From positions 1-16,774 of the forward strand of contig JBPCPI010000157.1 of the NCBI GenBank assembly GCA_050999295.1: a DNA stretch of 16,774 nt, given 5' to 3'. A program made the translations under genes and the position numbers. Shown here one piece after another: positions 7,308 through 14,836 of the stretch (its first letter is position 1; every line of letters starts with the position of its first letter). The DNA comes from JACCQS01 sp050999295. Its GTDB lineage: Bacteria > Actinomycetota > Actinomycetes > Mycobacteriales > Geodermatophilaceae. The notes beneath the pieces are model-generated. The model saw nothing but the letters and a program-made list of their open reading frames with translations, was not told the origin of the DNA and searched no databases.

Positions 7308-8557
7308 GCTCACAGATCGCGATCCACTCGGCCACCGTTGTTCTGCCGATCACCGGACCCCCGATCCTGGACGGCGCGATTGCCGTACAGGACGGGCACA
7401 TCGTGGCAGTGGGCACTCGCATCGAGGTCATCGACCGCCTCCCCGATGCCAGTCGGACCGAATGGGAGGGCGTGCTGATGCCAGGTCTGATCAATGCGCA
7501 TACCCACCTGAACTACTGCCATACCGCCCACCTCAACGACAACGGCAAACCGTTCCCAGAGTGGATCCAGGACATGCCGCCGATCATCGCGGCCACCACG
7601 CCTGAGCAGTGGCGGGCCTCGGCCGAGCAGGGCGTCGCAGCGATGCTGGCCAGCGGCACGACCGCCGCCGCCGACGTCGTCACCGGTGCTGCGGCCTTGA
7701 GCGCGCAGTACGACGCGGGCCTGGCTGGCGTCTCCTACTTCGAAGTGGTCCTCGCCGACGAACCGCGGTGGGCAGAGATCCGGCCGGAGTTCCTCGCGAC
7801 GCTCGCGGCGGCGCCGCCGTACGGGATCGGGATCAGTCCGCACTCGCCGTACACACTGGACACCTCCGTGCTGGCCGACCTCGGCGACATCGCCCGGGAG
7901 CGGGGTATCCGGCTGCACCCGCACGGCGCCGAGCAGTCCGATGAAGTGGCCTTCGTGGCCGACGGCACGGGGATGTTCGCCGAATGGGCCACGATCGGTG
8001 GTCTGAATATGGCGCTGCTCGATGGTGGATCCGGCCGTACGCCGATCGCCGAGTTGGACAGCGTGGGGCTACTGGGCGCCGATTCGCACATCGCCCACGG
8101 CGTACACGCCGATGCCGCAGACCGGGCACTGCTGCGCAAGCGGGGTACGGCGGTGGCGCTGTGCCCGCGGTCCAACCAACGACTGGAGTGCGGGCAGGCA
8201 CCCGTCGCTGCCTACCGAGCCGAGGGCAACCTCGTGGGCATCGGCACCGACTCGCTGAGTTCCTCGCCATCCCTCGACCTGCTCGAAGAGGTACGGGCGG
8301 TACGCGCACTGGCCGTAGTTCAGGGTTCGCCCGAGGCGGGTCTGGACCAGTGGCTGGTCGAGGCCATGACACTCGGGGGCGCAAGCGCTTTGGGCCGCAA
8401 TGACATTGGGCGGCTCGAACTGGGAGCCCGCGCCGACCTGGCGGTGTTCGACCTTTCCGGCGACGATCCGTACGCGGCGATCGTCGCCGATGGTGCAGGT
8501 CGGTGTCTGGCAACCGTGGTCGCCGGCGAGCTGCGCCACAGTTCCGCCAGGGTCTGA
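7304..8557 (+). CDS. Metal-dependent amidohydrolase/deaminase (COG0402, ATZ/TRZ type)
   Basis: TIM-barrel hydrolase of 417 residues that probably deaminates or dechlorinates a cyclic or purine-like compound. The metal ligands are visible: HTH at 66-68 in GLINAHTHLN, the acid/His region LHPHGAEQSDEV (His207, Glu210), AHGVH (265-268), and Asp316 in GIGTDSLSS. The N-terminal composite beta-domain (about 1-58) with GAIAVQDGHIVAVG and the returning C-terminal strand LGARADLAVFDL are typical of the superfamily. The start is GTG 7304, sharing GTGA with the MFS stop; a longer in-frame opening upstream lies wholly within the MFS gene and is rejected. The short HTHLNY....F..WI segment recalls aminodeoxyfutalosine-deaminase-like members (menaquinone synthesis), but that is only a weak option. 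The exact substrate is unknown. Confidence 0.93.
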   Translation: MSSQIAIHSATVVLPITGPPILDGAIAVQDGHIVAVGTRIEVIDRLPDASRTEWEGVLMPGLINAHTHLNYCHTAHLNDNGKPFPEWIQDMPPIIAATTPEQWRASAEQGVAAMLASGTTAAADVVTGAAALSAQYDAGLAGVSYFEVVLADEPRWAEIRPEFLATLAAAPPYGIGISPHSPYTLDTSVLADLGDIARERGIRLHPHGAEQSDEVAFVADGTGMFAEWATIGGLNMALLDGGSGRTPIAELDSVGLLGADSHIAHGVHADAADRALLRKRGTAVALCPRSNQRLECGQAPVAAYRAEGNLVGIGTDSLSSSPSLDLLEEVRAVRALAVVQGSPEAGLDQWLVEAMTLGGASALGRNDIGRLELGARADLAVFDLSGDDPYAAIVADGAGRCLATVVAGELRHSSARV

Positions 8558-8571
8558 GGCCACTACCAGCC

Positions 8572-9933
8572 TTACGTCCGAGCGATCGTGGGCGATGGCG
8601 CGCGTTTATTCGGACGCAACGGGTCAGCGGGTAGGAGGAGGGCGACGGATTCCAGGTGATGGGTCATCGGGAAGAGATCAAAGGCCCGCAGCCCGGCCAG
8701 CCGGTAGCCCGCTGCGCGCAGGGTGGCGATGTCGCGGCCCAGCGCGGCGGGATCGCAGGCCACGTAGACCAACCGCGACCCGGACTCAGCCAGCGCCTGG
8801 CAGACGGCCCGCCCGGCACCGGCGCGCGGCGGATCAAGCACGATGACGTCCGGTCGGTCACCGGCTACCTCGGCGCGGATCAGTTCGGCATCCACATGCC
8901 CCACCCGCGCACTCGCCCACGGCGTCGAGGCGAGGTTGACCTCGGCGTCGGCGACAGCAGTGCTGCTGGACTCGATGCAGACCACGGAGCCGTTCGGGCC
9001 GACATCCTCGGTGAGGACTCCACCGAACAGCCCGACCCCGGCATAGAGATCCAGGACGCGCTCCCCCGGTTGCACGGCCGCAGAAGCGCGGACCGCGTCG
9101 ACCAGGACGTCGGCCGCACCGGGGTGGACCTGCCAGAACCCGCCGTTGCTGACCTGCCAGGTGCGGCCGGCGGCTTGCTCCCGGAGCTTCTTGGCCCCAC
9201 CGCTGGACCTGACCCGGCCGCGGCGGTCGAGTTGGCGCACCGCGGTGCGACCGTAGGAGTCGGCTGCGACCTCGATGCCGCCCGCGCCCGGCCAGCGACG
9301 GTTCAGGACGCGACTGTCCAATACCGGGATCGCGGTGATCGGGCAGTCCGCGATCGGCAGGACCCGGTGCGAACGATGGGGATGCATACCGATCCGGCCA
9401 CGACGGTCGACCGCGAACCCGGCCCGGGTGCGCCAGCGCAGGGTGCCGCCGGACACCTGCTCGACTGCCAGATCGACCGGCAGTTCGTTCTCCTCCAGCC
9501 CACCCAGCCGGAGCAACTGCTCGCGCAGGACGTCCGCCTTCAGCGCGCGTTGGGTCGCGTGATCCGCGTGCTGCCAGTCGCATCCACCGCACTTGCCCGG
9601 CCCGGCAACCGGACAGGGGGTCGTCACCCGTCCCGCCGCGCCCCGGTGGATCTCTACCGCATCCGCGCGGCAATACCCGGCGTGCCGGTCCTCGGTGACG
9701 TGGACGGTGACGCGCTCGCCGGGCAGGGCGTGCCGTACGAACACCACCCGCCCCTCGTGTCGAGCCACGCAGTGCCCACCGTGGGCGACCGGTCCGACCT
9801 GGACGGTGAAGCGACGGCCCAGCCAGTTCGGGGCCGACGACGCACCGTTGTCCGGCCCGCTCTCGAGATCCGGTTGACCGGCCAGCTGTCCCGCAGACGT
9901 CTCGGGATCGGCTTGTTCGGCAGGGGTGCTCAC
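8572..9933 (-). CDS. TRAM-domain class I SAM RNA uridine-C5 methyltransferase (RlmD/TrmA family)
   Basis: Methylates C5 of a uridine in rRNA or tRNA using S-adenosylmethionine. The 453 residues show an N-terminal TRAM domain (about 38-98, GPVAHGGHCVARHEGRVVFVRHALPGE), a Cys cluster C107, C115, C118 with C197 as a possible fourth ligand (an iron-sulfur site as in RlmD), the SAM motif VLDLYAGVGLFGG (about 293-305), LDPPRAGAG (366-374) and the catalytic Cys393 in VACDPAALGRD. FWQVH (266-270) corresponds to the FxQxN motif but ends in His. GTG 9933 is the only plausible start, with GGGGAG directly abutting it; the in-frame stop of the VOC gene is 12 nt upstream, so it is probably co-transcribed with the VOC gene. 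It corresponds to Rv2689c of M. tuberculosis (recalled). Whether rRNA or tRNA is the target is open. Confidence 0.95.
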   Translation of the reverse strand: MSTPAEQADPETSAGQLAGQPDLESGPDNGASSAPNWLGRRFTVQVGPVAHGGHCVARHEGRVVFVRHALPGERVTVHVTEDRHAGYCRADAVEIHRGAAGRVTTPCPVAGPGKCGGCDWQHADHATQRALKADVLREQLLRLGGLEENELPVDLAVEQVSGGTLRWRTRAGFAVDRRGRIGMHPHRSHRVLPIADCPITAIPVLDSRVLNRRWPGAGGIEVAADSYGRTAVRQLDRRGRVRSSGGAKKLREQAAGRTWQVSNGGFWQVHPGAADVLVDAVRASAAVQPGERVLDLYAGVGLFGGVLTEDVGPNGSVVCIESSSTAVADAEVNLASTPWASARVGHVDAELIRAEVAGDRPDVIVLDPPRAGAGRAVCQALAESGSRLVYVACDPAALGRDIATLRAAGYRLAGLRAFDLFPMTHHLESVALLLPADPLRPNKRAPSPTIART

Positions 9934-9945
9934 CTCCCCAGCGTC

Positions 9946-10350
9946 TCACTCGCCTCGATAGCTCCCGAAGCTGAACAGGTTTCCTTCCGGGTCGCGGACG
10001 GTGAACCCACGCGACCCGAAGTCCTCCTCTTTCATCTCCCGGGCGATGTCGGCACCACCGGCGACTGCGCGCGCGTACGCGGCATCGGGATCGTCGGTGA
10101 TCACGTACACCGAGGTCGCCCCGATCGGCTTGGTCGAGAACTCACTCTCTTCGCGCCCAGCGGAGCCGAACATGACGCCGCCGCCCTCTGGCCAACGCGC
10201 CTCCGCGTGAACGACCTCGTCCTCGGACTTGCCGCAATAGAGGGCCGTCTCCTCGAATCCCAGGACGTCGACGAGAAACCGCATGCCTGCCCGGGCGTCG
10301 GCATAGTTCAGGCAGGGCCAGATGAACTTCTGTAGTTGCGACTCAGCCAT
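9946..10350 (-). CDS. VOC-fold (glyoxalase/bleomycin resistance/dioxygenase superfamily) protein
   Basis: Small cytosolic protein of 134 residues with two beta-alpha-beta-beta-beta modules. FIWPCLNYADARAGMRFLVDVLGFEE is the classical opening strand and helix, and DFGSRGFTVRDPEGNLFSFGSYRGE is the classical VOC end, with Glu/Asn at metal-binding-like positions. The ATG at 10350 (MAESQLQKF) is chosen; an in-frame extension of 34 residues would run into the AraC gene and has no family match. It lies 19 nt after the AraC-type regulator gene and 12 nt before the methyltransferase gene on the same strand, suggesting one transcript. AraC-VOC pairs are common in actinobacteria. The substrate, or whether it is an enzyme or a binding protein, is not clear. 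Confidence 0.9.
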   Translation of the reverse strand: MAESQLQKFIWPCLNYADARAGMRFLVDVLGFEETALYCGKSEDEVVHAEARWPEGGGVMFGSAGREESEFSTKPIGATSVYVITDDPDAAYARAVAGGADIAREMKEEDFGSRGFTVRDPEGNLFSFGSYRGE

Positions 10351-10369
10351 GCACACATGATGTCGTGGG

Positions 10370-11212
10370 CTAGTAGTCCGCGTCTTGTACGAACGGGAAC
10401 TCAGCGGCCATCCAGGCAGTCGGGGTCCGACCGGCCAGCGCACGCCACTCACGGGTCAGATGAGCCTGGTCGGCATACCCGCATGCCGCAGCTATCTCGG
10501 CGAGCCCAACCGGTGCCGATCGGGTCAGCGCGGTATGTGATCGGTCGAACCGGATCACCCGGGCAGCCGTCTTCGGGCTGAGGCCGATCTCCCGCCTGAA
10601 CCGCTCGCCCAGATGCCGCCGGCTCCAGCCCACGTGCCGGGCTAGGCGCTCGACCGGGATCCGCCCGCCGGTACGCAGCAAAGCGCGCCATGCCTCGGAC
10701 ACCTCAGGCTGTGGTGCCCAGCCGCGGTCGGCCCGAGTCCGCAGCACATCGTCGAGTACGGCGAACCTGGCGGCCCAGTCCGGCGCCTCGCGCACCCGGT
10801 CCACCAAGTGCCCTCCCCGGCCCCGGAGCACGTCCTGTATGTCGTAGATCCCGCTGGCCAGCGCCCCGGCAGGGTGACCGAGCAGTGCCCCAGCCGCCCA
10901 AGGCGTCAGCTCGACGTGGATGCCGTACTGGAGCCGGTCCGCAGCGATCGTCACCGGTCCGGGATGCAGGCCGCTGATCAGCCCGGAAAACGCCTGCGGG
11001 AGGGCGGTCGGTTCCGGCATGGACAGAATCCGGACCGGCTCGGCGAGGCTGAGAATCAGAGTCATGCAGCGCGACGGCAGCCCCTGATGGGTTCCGCCGG
11101 CCAGCGGATCCCGTCGATAGCCGATGTAGCGCTCGACGTACGGCGCCAGCGCTGCCGAGGGCCTGCCGAGGACCATCTCGACGGCGCCGATTCGGTCGGC
11201 CTGCTCGGTCAC
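10370..11212 (-). CDS. AraC-family transcriptional regulator
   Basis: The 280-residue protein has an N-terminal sensor-like domain (about 10-150, with RPSAALAPYVERYIGYR, the DUF6597-like opening of actinobacterial AraC proteins) and a C-terminal double helix-turn-helix: first helix pair VERLARHVGWSRRHLGERFRREIGLSPKTAARV (about 185-220), second LAEIAAACGYADQAHLTREWRALAGRTPTAW (about 235-268). It probably controls the VOC gene that follows it by 19 nt. The start is GTG 11212; a TAGGCT hexamer ends 6 nt before it, so the message is probably leaderless and no Shine-Dalgarno is expected. The AraC-VOC pair sits between a methyltransferase and a permease gene that I recall as neighbours in M. tuberculosis, so it looks like an insertion. 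Confidence 0.93.
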   Translation of the reverse strand: MTEQADRIGAVEMVLGRPSAALAPYVERYIGYRRDPLAGGTHQGLPSRCMTLILSLAEPVRILSMPEPTALPQAFSGLISGLHPGPVTIAADRLQYGIHVELTPWAAGALLGHPAGALASGIYDIQDVLRGRGGHLVDRVREAPDWAARFAVLDDVLRTRADRGWAPQPEVSEAWRALLRTGGRIPVERLARHVGWSRRHLGERFRREIGLSPKTAARVIRFDRSHTALTRSAPVGLAEIAAACGYADQAHLTREWRALAGRTPTAWMAAEFPFVQDADY

Positions 11213-11218
11213 GCCGCC

Positions 11219-11224
11219 AGCCTA
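11219..11224 (-). promoter_or_regulatory. Candidate -10 element, leaderless promoter of the AraC gene
   Basis: TAGGCT on the reverse strand fits the actinobacterial TAnnnT -10 consensus and ends 6 nt before the GTG start, which would put the first transcribed base at the start codon. No convincing -35 box is seen at 16-18 nt upstream. Confidence 0.4.
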
Positions 11225-11289
11225 GGACGAAATTCACAGGCCTCCCCAGCACAATTGACCCGTGGGCGACGATCTGCGCGCCGAGGTCC

Positions 11290-11376
11290 TGTTGACGACC
11301 CTCGACCTATCCTGCGGAGCTGGCGACCCGACGATCTGCCGGCCTTCGCCGCACTGAGCCGAGTAATGGCGCGACG
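11290..11376 (+). pseudogene. Possible remnant of a GNAT acetyltransferase N-terminus
   Basis: Forward codons at 11309-11374 read ILRSWRPDDLPAFAALSRVM, closely resembling the first strand and helix of RimJ/RimL-like GNAT N-acetyltransferases (LRPWRPEDLPAFAALN). Just before it, in another frame, TTG at 11292 gives LTTLDL, similar to the preceding residues of such proteins (MTTLETERL), so a one-base shift may separate the two. The rest of the domain is absent: the sequence runs into the 3' end of the permease gene. The segment is only about 25 residues, so chance resemblance is possible. Confidence 0.4.
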
Positions 11377-11383
11377 GCCAGCG

Positions 11384-13402
11384 CTAGGCACGATCGTCAG
11401 TCAGGCCGCGGCGGAGGTCGCCGACGGTCGGCCGGGCCTGGCCGTCCTCCTCCAACCGCGCGGAGGACGCCAACTGCCAAGGCACGTTCGTGACCATCAC
11501 ACCGGGTTGGAACAGCAATCTGCCCTTGAGTCGCAGCGCGCTCTGGTTGTGCAGCAACTGTTCCCACCAGCGACCGACGACGTACTCGGGGATGAACACC
11601 ACGACTAGGTCACGCGGCCCCTGGCGACGGATGTCCCGCACATAGTCCAGCACTGGCCGGGTGATCTCGCGGTACGGCGACTCGATCACCGTCAAGGGCA
11701 CAGGAATTTTGAGTCGGTCCCAATCGGCTTGCAGCCCACGGGTCTCCTCGTCGTCGACGTTCACCGTTAAAGCCGTCAGGGAATCCGGTCGGGTAGCCCG
11801 GGCGAAGTTCAGGGCGCGAAGTGTCGGTTTGTGCAGCTTCGACACCAGCACGACAGCGGAGACTCGGCTGGGAAGCGTGGTCACGTCCTCGTCCGGAGTC
11901 AGGTCCTCGGACAACCGGCTGTAGTGCCGGTGGATGCTGCGCATGATCAAGAAGATGATTGGCATCGCGATCAGCACGATGTAGGCCCCGCGGGTGAACT
12001 TGGTCACGATGACGATCATCAGTACGACCGTCGTGAGGGAGCCGCCGACCGTGTTGATCGCCCGGGATCGCTGCATCCGACCCCGTGCCCTGGGATCGCG
12101 CTCGGTCTTCAGCAGCCGGTTCCAGTGCCGCACCATCCCCGTCTGGCCGATGCTGAATGCAGTGAAAACACCGATGATGTAAAGCTGGATGAGACTGGTG
12201 ACCCCGGCGTCGAACGCCCAGATGAGCAGCGCCGCGAATGTCGAGAGAAGGAGAATCCCGTTGCTGTAGACGAGTTTGTCGCCGCGAGTGTGCAACTGCC
12301 GTGGCAGGAAGCTGTCCTGGGCAAGAATCGAGCCCAAGAGCGGGAATCCGTTGAATGCTGTGTTCGCTGCCAGGATCAGGATCAACGCGGTGGCGGCCTG
12401 GATGTAGAAAAAGCCAGGGGAATCGTCGCCGCCGAAAACCGCCGCCGCCACCTGTGCGATCACCGTCCGCTGGGGGTCGTTCTCGCAGTCGCCGGCGAAC
12501 CCGATCAGGTCACAGGTGAACTCCGTATATCGCACCCGCGAGATCAACGCCAATGCGGTGATCCCGGCGAACATAGACGCGGCTAGCCCGCCCATCAGCA
12601 GGAGCGTGGTGGCCGCGTTGCGGCTCTTCGGCGGCTTGAACGCTGGCACCCCGTTGGCGATCGCCTCGACGCCGGTCAGCGCCGTACAGCCGGAAGCGAA
12701 CGCGCGCAGGGCGAAGAACAGCAGCGCGATGCCGGTGAGGCCGATCGAGCCCGGTTCCGGCTCGATCTGATAGCCGGAACTCTCGGCCACCGGCGCGTCC
12801 CCGAGAAGAGCCCGGCACAGGCCGATTGCGATCATCGTGAAGACGCCCAGGACGAACAGGTACGTCGGTACGGCGAAGGTGCGCCCGGACTCCCGTACCC
12901 CGCGGAGGTTCATGGCGGCGAGGAGCCCGACGAGGCCGATGGCCATCAGGACCCGGTAGTCGTTGAGCTGGGTCACTGCCGAGATGATGTTGTCCACGCC
13001 CGCCGAGATCGACACGGCGACCGTGAGGACGTAGTCCACCAGCAGTGCGCTGGCCACCACGAGTGCAGCGAACTGACCGTGGTTCTTCATCGCCACCTCG
13101 TAGTCGCCTCCCCCGGAGGGATAGGCGTGGACCACCTGGCGGTACGACGCGACGACGGTGATCAACAGGATGACCACGCCCAGCGCCAGCCACGGGGCCA
13201 GGGTCAGCATCGCCGTGCCCGCGAGGGTCAGCACGATGAGGATCTCCTGGGTGGCGTAGGCCACCGAGGACAGCGGGTCGCTGGCGAAGATCGGCAGGGC
13301 GAGCCGTTTGGGGAGCAGGGTCTCGCCGAGATTGTCGCTGCGGACCGGTCGACCGAGCACCAACCGTTTCGGCAGATGCGCGGCCGCTCGCATTTTGCTC
13401 AC
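11384..13402 (-). CDS. kimA: KimA-like potassium importer (APC superfamily permease with C-terminal cytosolic domain)
   Basis: Membrane transporter of 672 residues, 12 hydrophobic segments (about 35-470) and a soluble USP-like domain (about 490-650). From memory it aligns along its whole length with Bacillus subtilis KimA (YdaO), a proton-coupled potassium importer: ASDPLSSVAYA (Asp42, Tyr49), LLVDYVLTVAVSISAG (Asp123, Thr127, Ser131), ALTGVEAIAN (Thr243, Glu246), SYRQVVHAYPSGGG, LILAANTAFNGFP, and in the tail LLHNQSALRLKGRLLF. These include the residues I recall as binding potassium in KimA. I choose GTG 13402 (VSKM) because related proteins start MSK and TAGGCT lies 8 nt upstream; ATG 13393 is the alternative. 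The first in-frame codon far upstream would overlap ceoB and is rejected. It is divergent from ceoB-ceoC. Often annotated only as amino-acid permease. Confidence 0.93.
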   Translation of the reverse strand: MSKMRAAAHLPKRLVLGRPVRSDNLGETLLPKRLALPIFASDPLSSVAYATQEILIVLTLAGTAMLTLAPWLALGVVILLITVVASYRQVVHAYPSGGGDYEVAMKNHGQFAALVVASALLVDYVLTVAVSISAGVDNIISAVTQLNDYRVLMAIGLVGLLAAMNLRGVRESGRTFAVPTYLFVLGVFTMIAIGLCRALLGDAPVAESSGYQIEPEPGSIGLTGIALLFFALRAFASGCTALTGVEAIANGVPAFKPPKSRNAATTLLLMGGLAASMFAGITALALISRVRYTEFTCDLIGFAGDCENDPQRTVIAQVAAAVFGGDDSPGFFYIQAATALILILAANTAFNGFPLLGSILAQDSFLPRQLHTRGDKLVYSNGILLLSTFAALLIWAFDAGVTSLIQLYIIGVFTAFSIGQTGMVRHWNRLLKTERDPRARGRMQRSRAINTVGGSLTTVVLMIVIVTKFTRGAYIVLIAMPIIFLIMRSIHRHYSRLSEDLTPDEDVTTLPSRVSAVVLVSKLHKPTLRALNFARATRPDSLTALTVNVDDEETRGLQADWDRLKIPVPLTVIESPYREITRPVLDYVRDIRRQGPRDLVVVFIPEYVVGRWWEQLLHNQSALRLKGRLLFQPGVMVTNVPWQLASSARLEEDGQARPTVGDLRRGLTDDRA

Positions 13403-13410
13403 GGCGGCGA

Positions 13411-13416
13411 AGCCTA
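13411..13416 (-). promoter_or_regulatory. Candidate -10 element, leaderless promoter of the KimA-like gene
   Basis: TAGGCT on the reverse strand ends 8 nt before GTG 13402 and lies inside the 82-bp gap shared with the divergent ceoB. This spacing supports GTG 13402 as the start. No clear -35 box. The gap is too short for a ydaO/c-di-AMP riboswitch. Confidence 0.35.
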
Positions 13417-13484
13417 CGTCCGGCTGCGGTGTACGTTCGCGCCGTGATGCGAGACCACCGCTTTCCGGGTCGGCAGGGGCGCAA

Positions 13485-14147
13485 GTGCACATCGTCGTGA
13501 TGGGCTGTGGGCGCGTCGGGTCGAGCTTGGCCCGACGGCTGCAACGCCAGGGCCACAGCGTGTCGGTCATCGATCAGGACAGCGAAGCCTTCCGTCGGCT
13601 AGGCCCGGAGTTCACCGGCAAGCAGGTCCAAGGCATGGGCTTCGACCGCAAGACCCTGGCCGAGGCCGGCATCGCCGAGGCCGGGGCCTTAGCCGCAGTC
13701 AGTAGCGGCGACAACTCCAACATTCTCGCCGCCCGCGTGGCACGGGAGCAGTTCGGGATCGACCATGTGGTCGCCCGGATCTATGACCCCAAACGGGCCG
13801 AGGTCTACGAGCGGCTCGGCATCCCAACGATCGCCACGGTGCCGTGGACAGTGGACCGCTTCCTGCGGGTGTTGCTCGAGGACGAGCCGACCGAACTCTG
13901 GCGCAGTCCGACCGGCGATGTCGTCCTCATGCAGATCCCGGTGCACGACGGTTGGATAGGTCTGCGGCTGAGTGAGCTGGAGGCCGCACTCGGCACGCGC
14001 GCGGCGTACCTGACCCGGTTCGGGGCCTCGGTTCTGCCCGTCCCGGACACCGTGGTTCAGTCCGGCGACCAGGTCGTCGTCCTGGCCAGTGCGGCACAGT
14101 CCAGCGCCGTCGCGGAGCGGGCCGCCGCCGCCCCGGACGGTCCCTGA
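13485..14147 (+). CDS. ceoB: TrkA/RCK-domain potassium regulatory protein CeoB
   Basis: Cytosolic gating-ring-type protein of 220 residues that senses nucleotide (NAD(H)/ATP-like) to control a potassium transporter. The RCK_N Rossmann domain (1-about 130) has GCGRVG at 7-12 and Asp30 at the end of strand 2 (VSVIDQD), the dinucleotide ribose ligand. The RCK_C domain (about 135-215) includes GLRLSELEAALGTRAAYLTRFG and SGDQVVVLA. The start is GTG 13485 with AGGGG five bases upstream. The next gene's ATG overlaps the TGA stop (TGATG). It equals M. tuberculosis Rv2691 (CeoB) by order and sequence (recalled). No TrkH/KtrB pore gene is adjacent; the divergent neighbour is the KimA-like importer, which makes that the likeliest partner. 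Confidence 0.95.
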   Translation: MHIVVMGCGRVGSSLARRLQRQGHSVSVIDQDSEAFRRLGPEFTGKQVQGMGFDRKTLAEAGIAEAGALAAVSSGDNSNILAARVAREQFGIDHVVARIYDPKRAEVYERLGIPTIATVPWTVDRFLRVLLEDEPTELWRSPTGDVVLMQIPVHDGWIGLRLSELEAALGTRAAYLTRFGASVLPVPDTVVQSGDQVVVLASAAQSSAVAERAAAAPDGP

Positions 14148-14836
14148 TGCGGGTAGCCATCGCGGGCGCCGGCGCGGTGGGACGCTCCATCGCCCAGGAA
14201 CTCGTCCACAACGGGCATGACGTCCTGCTGATCGAACGCAAGGCCTCGGCCATGAAGACCGCAGAGGTCCCGGATGCGGAATGGGTGCACGCCGACGCTT
14301 GCGAGCTGGCCGAACTCGAGGACGCCGAACTGGCCCGTTGTGACGTCGTCATCGCCGCGACCGGCGACGACAAGGTCAATCTGGTGGTGTCCCTCTTGTC
14401 CAAGACCGAATTCGCGTTCCCACGGGTGGTGGCCCGGGTCAACGATCCGCGCAACGAATGGCTCTTCGACGAATCCTGGGGTGTGGACGTTTCGGTGTCC
14501 TCCCCACGCGTGCTCGCCGCACTCGTCGAGGAGGCGGTCACGGTCGGAGACCTGGTGCGGCTGATGACCTTCCGGCACGGCCAAGCCAATCTGGTCGAGA
14601 TCACCCTCGCCGAGGGCACGCCGTACGTCGGCAGAACGGTGGGCGACCTGTCGCTGCCACGCGACGCCGTCCTGGTGACCGTCTTGCGCGGCAAGCGGGT
14701 CATCGTGCCGAGTCCTGACGAACCTCTGGAAGCAGCAGACGAGTTGCTGTTCGTCGCCTCCGAGGAAGTCGAGGAGGAGCTGCAGCTGCTCCTTACTCCG
14801 GCTCGGCCGGAGGGGAAGAAACAATCTCGCGGCTGA
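14147..14836 (+). CDS. ceoC: TrkA/RCK-domain potassium regulatory protein CeoC
   Basis: Second RCK protein, 229 residues, presumably forming a mixed or paired ring with CeoB. RCK_N (1-about 130) has GAGAVG at 7-12 and Glu30 in DVLLIERK, so the ribose-binding acid is Glu where CeoB has Asp. DVVIAATGDDKVNLVVSLLSK is the strand-5 region. RCK_C (about 140-218) includes VGRTVGDLSLPRDAVLVTVLRGKRVIVPS and EAADELLFVAS. Its ATG shares one base with the ceoB stop, so translation is coupled. The 3' end overlaps the end of the opposite-strand DUF3159 gene by 44 bp, so the two transcripts are antisense at their tails. The C-terminus is Lys/Gly-rich and ends beyond the domain. Confidence 0.95.
   Translation: MRVAIAGAGAVGRSIAQELVHNGHDVLLIERKASAMKTAEVPDAEWVHADACELAELEDAELARCDVVIAATGDDKVNLVVSLLSKTEFAFPRVVARVNDPRNEWLFDESWGVDVSVSSPRVLAALVEEAVTVGDLVRLMTFRHGQANLVEITLAEGTPYVGRTVGDLSLPRDAVLVTVLRGKRVIVPSPDEPLEAADELLFVASEEVEEELQLLLTPARPEGKKQSRG

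Noticed and set aside
8656..10335. A 559-codon forward open frame opposite the methyltransferase and VOC genes
   Set aside because: Runs antisense through two well-supported genes and their spacer; composition is that of a mirror frame.
13403..13484. ydaO-type c-di-AMP riboswitch upstream of the KimA-like gene, as in Bacillus
   Set aside because: The gap is only 82 bp and a -10 box lies 8 nt before the start, leaving no room for the roughly 150-nt aptamer.
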